Shown in pieces: positions 5,210-5,984 of a DNA stretch of 5,984 nt. The DNA is from an uncultured Oscillospiraceae bacterium. Its GTDB lineage: Bacteria; Bacillota; Clostridia; Oscillospirales; Oscillospiraceae. The stretch covers positions 1 to 5,984 of the forward strand of contig CANRHF010000118.1 of the NCBI GenBank assembly GCA_947630345.1. The letters are read 5' to 3'. Below the pieces are notes generated by a model. It was not told the DNA's origin and made no database searches. It saw only the letters and a program-made list of their open reading frames with translations. The position numbers and the translations under genes are program-made. The first letter of the stretch is position 1; each line of letters opens with the position of its first letter.

Positions 5210-5557
5210 ATGGACCACGAGCATCCCCATGAGCATGCGCATACCCACGCCGACGGCGTGACCCATACCCATCCCCACACCCACGATCACGACCACGACC
5301 ATCATCACGACTGTGCCCAGAGCTGCGACGCCTGCCAGACCAAGTGCGAACACACCCCCATGGAGGAGCTGACCGCTCTGATGAAGTATATGGTGGGCCA
5401 CAACGCCGCCCATGCCAAGGAGCTGGCGAATCTGGCGGTCCAGCTGGACAAGGCGGGCAACCATATGGCCTATGAGCAGGTTATGGCCGCTGTGTCGGAC
5501 TTTGAGAAGGGCAACCTGCGGCTCTCCGCCGTGCTGGCCAGCCTGGACGTGAAATAA
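5210..5557 (+). CDS. Histidine- and cysteine-rich putative metal-binding protein
   Basis: 115 residues in two parts. Residues 1-33 contain 15 histidines, mostly alternating with Asp, Glu, Thr or Pro (HTHPHTHDHDHDHHH). This type of tract binds Ni or Zn in HypB, SlyD and metal-trafficking proteins. Residues 35-46 hold four cysteines spaced C-x3-C-x2-C-x3-C. Residues 50-112 are predicted helical (MEELTALMKYMVGHNAAHAKELANLA and on), with GHNAAH adding two more histidines. There is no signal peptide, membrane segment or GTPase P-loop, so it is not HypB. AAAGGAG lies eight bases upstream of ATG. It sits 12 bases before a CooT-family gene, and cooT's ribosome binding site overlaps its stop codon, so the two are cotranscribed. 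A role in storing or delivering nickel or zinc in the cytoplasm is inferred. No enzyme target is visible here. Confidence 0.85.
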   Translation: MDHEHPHEHAHTHADGVTHTHPHTHDHDHDHHHDCAQSCDACQTKCEHTPMEELTALMKYMVGHNAAHAKELANLAVQLDKAGNHMAYEQVMAAVSDFEKGNLRLSAVLASLDVK

Positions 5558-5562
5558 GGAGG
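5557..5562 (+). promoter_or_regulatory. Ribosome binding site deciding the cooT start
   Basis: AGGAGG overlaps the stop codon of the upstream gene (TAA, 5555-5557) and lies seven bases before ATG 5570. The in-frame TTG at 5564 is one base from it and cannot be used. Confidence 0.85.
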
Positions 5563-5569
5563 CTTGAAT

Positions 5570-5764
5570 ATGTGCCTTTCCACTGCCTATCGCAACAAAA
5601 TGCAGCCGGAGACCGTGGCCATGCGCAATGTGATGCGCATTGAGTGCCAGGACGGCGTGGTGATTCTGACGGACCTGATGGAGCGCCAGATGGCCATCGA
5701 GGGCGAGCTGGCCCAGGCCAATCTGGTGGACGGCTATGTGATCATCAAGGAAAAAGCGGTATAA
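5570..5764 (+). CDS. cooT: CooT family nickel-binding protein
   Basis: 64 residues beginning MCLSTAY. CooT proteins are about 60-70 residues long and start Met-Cys; in Rhodospirillum rubrum CooT Cys2 contributes to nickel binding by a dimer and the protein serves CO dehydrogenase maturation. The rest fits the family's small beta fold: VMRIECQDGVVILTDLMERQMAIEGELAQANLVDGYVIIK. A second Cys is at 26. Choosing ATG 5570 rather than TTG 5564 puts Cys at position 2, as the family requires. Translational coupling to the His/Cys-rich gene upstream suggests a joint role in nickel handling. No carbon monoxide dehydrogenase gene lies in the window, so the client enzyme is unknown. The family call rests on length, the MC start and general pattern, since the protein is short. 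Confidence 0.82.
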   Translation: MCLSTAYRNKMQPETVAMRNVMRIECQDGVVILTDLMERQMAIEGELAQANLVDGYVIIKEKAV

Positions 5765-5776
5765 GTAACAAAGGAC

Positions 5777-5798
5777 GCCCGGCGGAGACCCGCCGGGC
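5777..5798 (+). terminator. Probable terminator stem after cooT, cut off from its T-run
   Basis: A perfect 9-bp GC-rich stem (5777-5785 with 5790-5798), loop AGAC, starts 12 bases after the cooT stop. The expected T-run is missing; TGTGGGTTTGTC follows instead. The likely reason is the insertion sequence that appears to begin here. Confidence 0.6.
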
Positions 5799-5984
5799 TG
5801 TGGGTTTGTCAATGATATGTTACAAAGAAGGGGAATTGGAAAGCACCTGTTTAGGAGACTGCCAGTTAAGAGGACGCATAGGGAAAAGGTTGTAGACCCT
5901 GTTCCAACGGGCCAGTTGGGTTTGGAAGTCTTCAAACGAGTAAAACTTATGTGTAGCGTAGAAATATTCGTTGTCCTTTCGGTG
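5799..5984 (-). mobile_element. Insertion sequence end (partial, continues past the right edge)
   Basis: The 3' end of a transposase gene on the minus strand is followed by only about 20 bases (TGTGGGTTTGTCAATGATAT) before the cooT terminator stem. Those bases would hold the terminal inverted repeat, and they begin TGTG, compatible with TG...CA-ended elements. The partner repeat and target duplication lie outside the window, so the exact boundary is inferred. Confidence 0.6.
5820..5984 (-). CDS. Transposase, C-terminal 54 residues (5' end beyond the window)
   Basis: The minus-strand frame is open from the window edge to a TAA at 5822-5820. It encodes a sequence beginning HRKDNEYFYATHKFYSFEDF, then QTQLARWNRVYNLFPMRPLN and WQSPKQVL. 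This matches the end of the DDE integrase core (rve/rve_3 type) of IS481/IS3-like transposases. In these, a DDE glutamate lies just before or at the start of the piece seen here; the E of DNEYFY may belong to that region. The lower GC content than the neighbouring genes supports a foreign origin. The IS family cannot be fixed from this piece, and intactness of the rest is unknown. Confidence 0.8.
   Translation of the reverse strand, partial: HRKDNEYFYATHKFYSFEDFQTQLARWNRVYNLFPMRPLNWQSPKQVLSNSPSL

Noticed and set aside
5212..5310. CAT/CAC-rich tract as a DNA tandem repeat or CRISPR-like array
   Set aside because: It is the coding consequence of a histidine-rich protein N-terminus; there are no regular repeat-spacer units.
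5120..5935. Minus-strand frame of 271 residues
   Set aside because: It runs antisense across the His-rich gene and cooT and into the IS; its Val/Met/Gly-rich stretch is simply the complement of the His codons.

Overview
The window looks like a chromosomal segment of a GC-rich Clostridia member, most likely an Oscillospiraceae-type gut anaerobe. This is an inference from four things: strong GGAGG ribosome binding sites, clostridial-type promoters, a lysine (L-box) and a tetrahydrofolate riboswitch, and protein types common in that group (the 420-residue LysA subfamily, a FolT-like ECF component, CooT). No rRNA, tRNA, CRISPR array or replication origin is visible.

Layout, left to right. At 1-599 is the 3' end of an ABC exporter ATPase on the + strand. 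It converges on a minus-strand hemolysin III (HlyIII/PAQR-like) membrane protein gene (690-1361), and a perfect 13-bp hairpin between them can terminate both. The 400-base divergent region (1362-1763) holds the hlyIII start signals, two inverted repeats, a near-consensus promoter and a complete lysine riboswitch with antiterminator and terminator. That leader controls lysA (1764-3026), the last enzyme of lysine biosynthesis. A short tandem-CBS protein gene (3182-3595) follows with its own probable promoter and terminator.

The 478-base gap 3596-4073 is also regulatory. It contains a terminator, a good promoter whose predicted start falls on the first base of a class I THF riboswitch (3786-3885), and a long-looped terminator before a FolT-like folate ECF transporter S component gene (4074-5141). 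That protein carries an extra membrane segment and an extracytoplasmic domain of about 115 residues, which ordinary FolT lacks. Next, a terminator whose loop doubles as a -35 element leads into a two-gene unit: a His/Cys-rich putative metal-binding protein (5210-5557) and a CooT-family nickel-binding protein (5570-5764). At the right edge is the C-terminal end of an IS transposase on the minus strand (5820-5984), apparently inserted directly against the terminator stem of the cooT unit.

Functionally, the segment groups small nutrient-related units, each with its own control: lysine synthesis repressed by lysine, folate uptake repressed by reduced folate, and a putative nickel/zinc handling pair. 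I see no defence system or wholly new system. The best leads are the FolT fusion architecture, the His/Cys-rich plus CooT pair, and the arrangement of the two riboswitch expression platforms.
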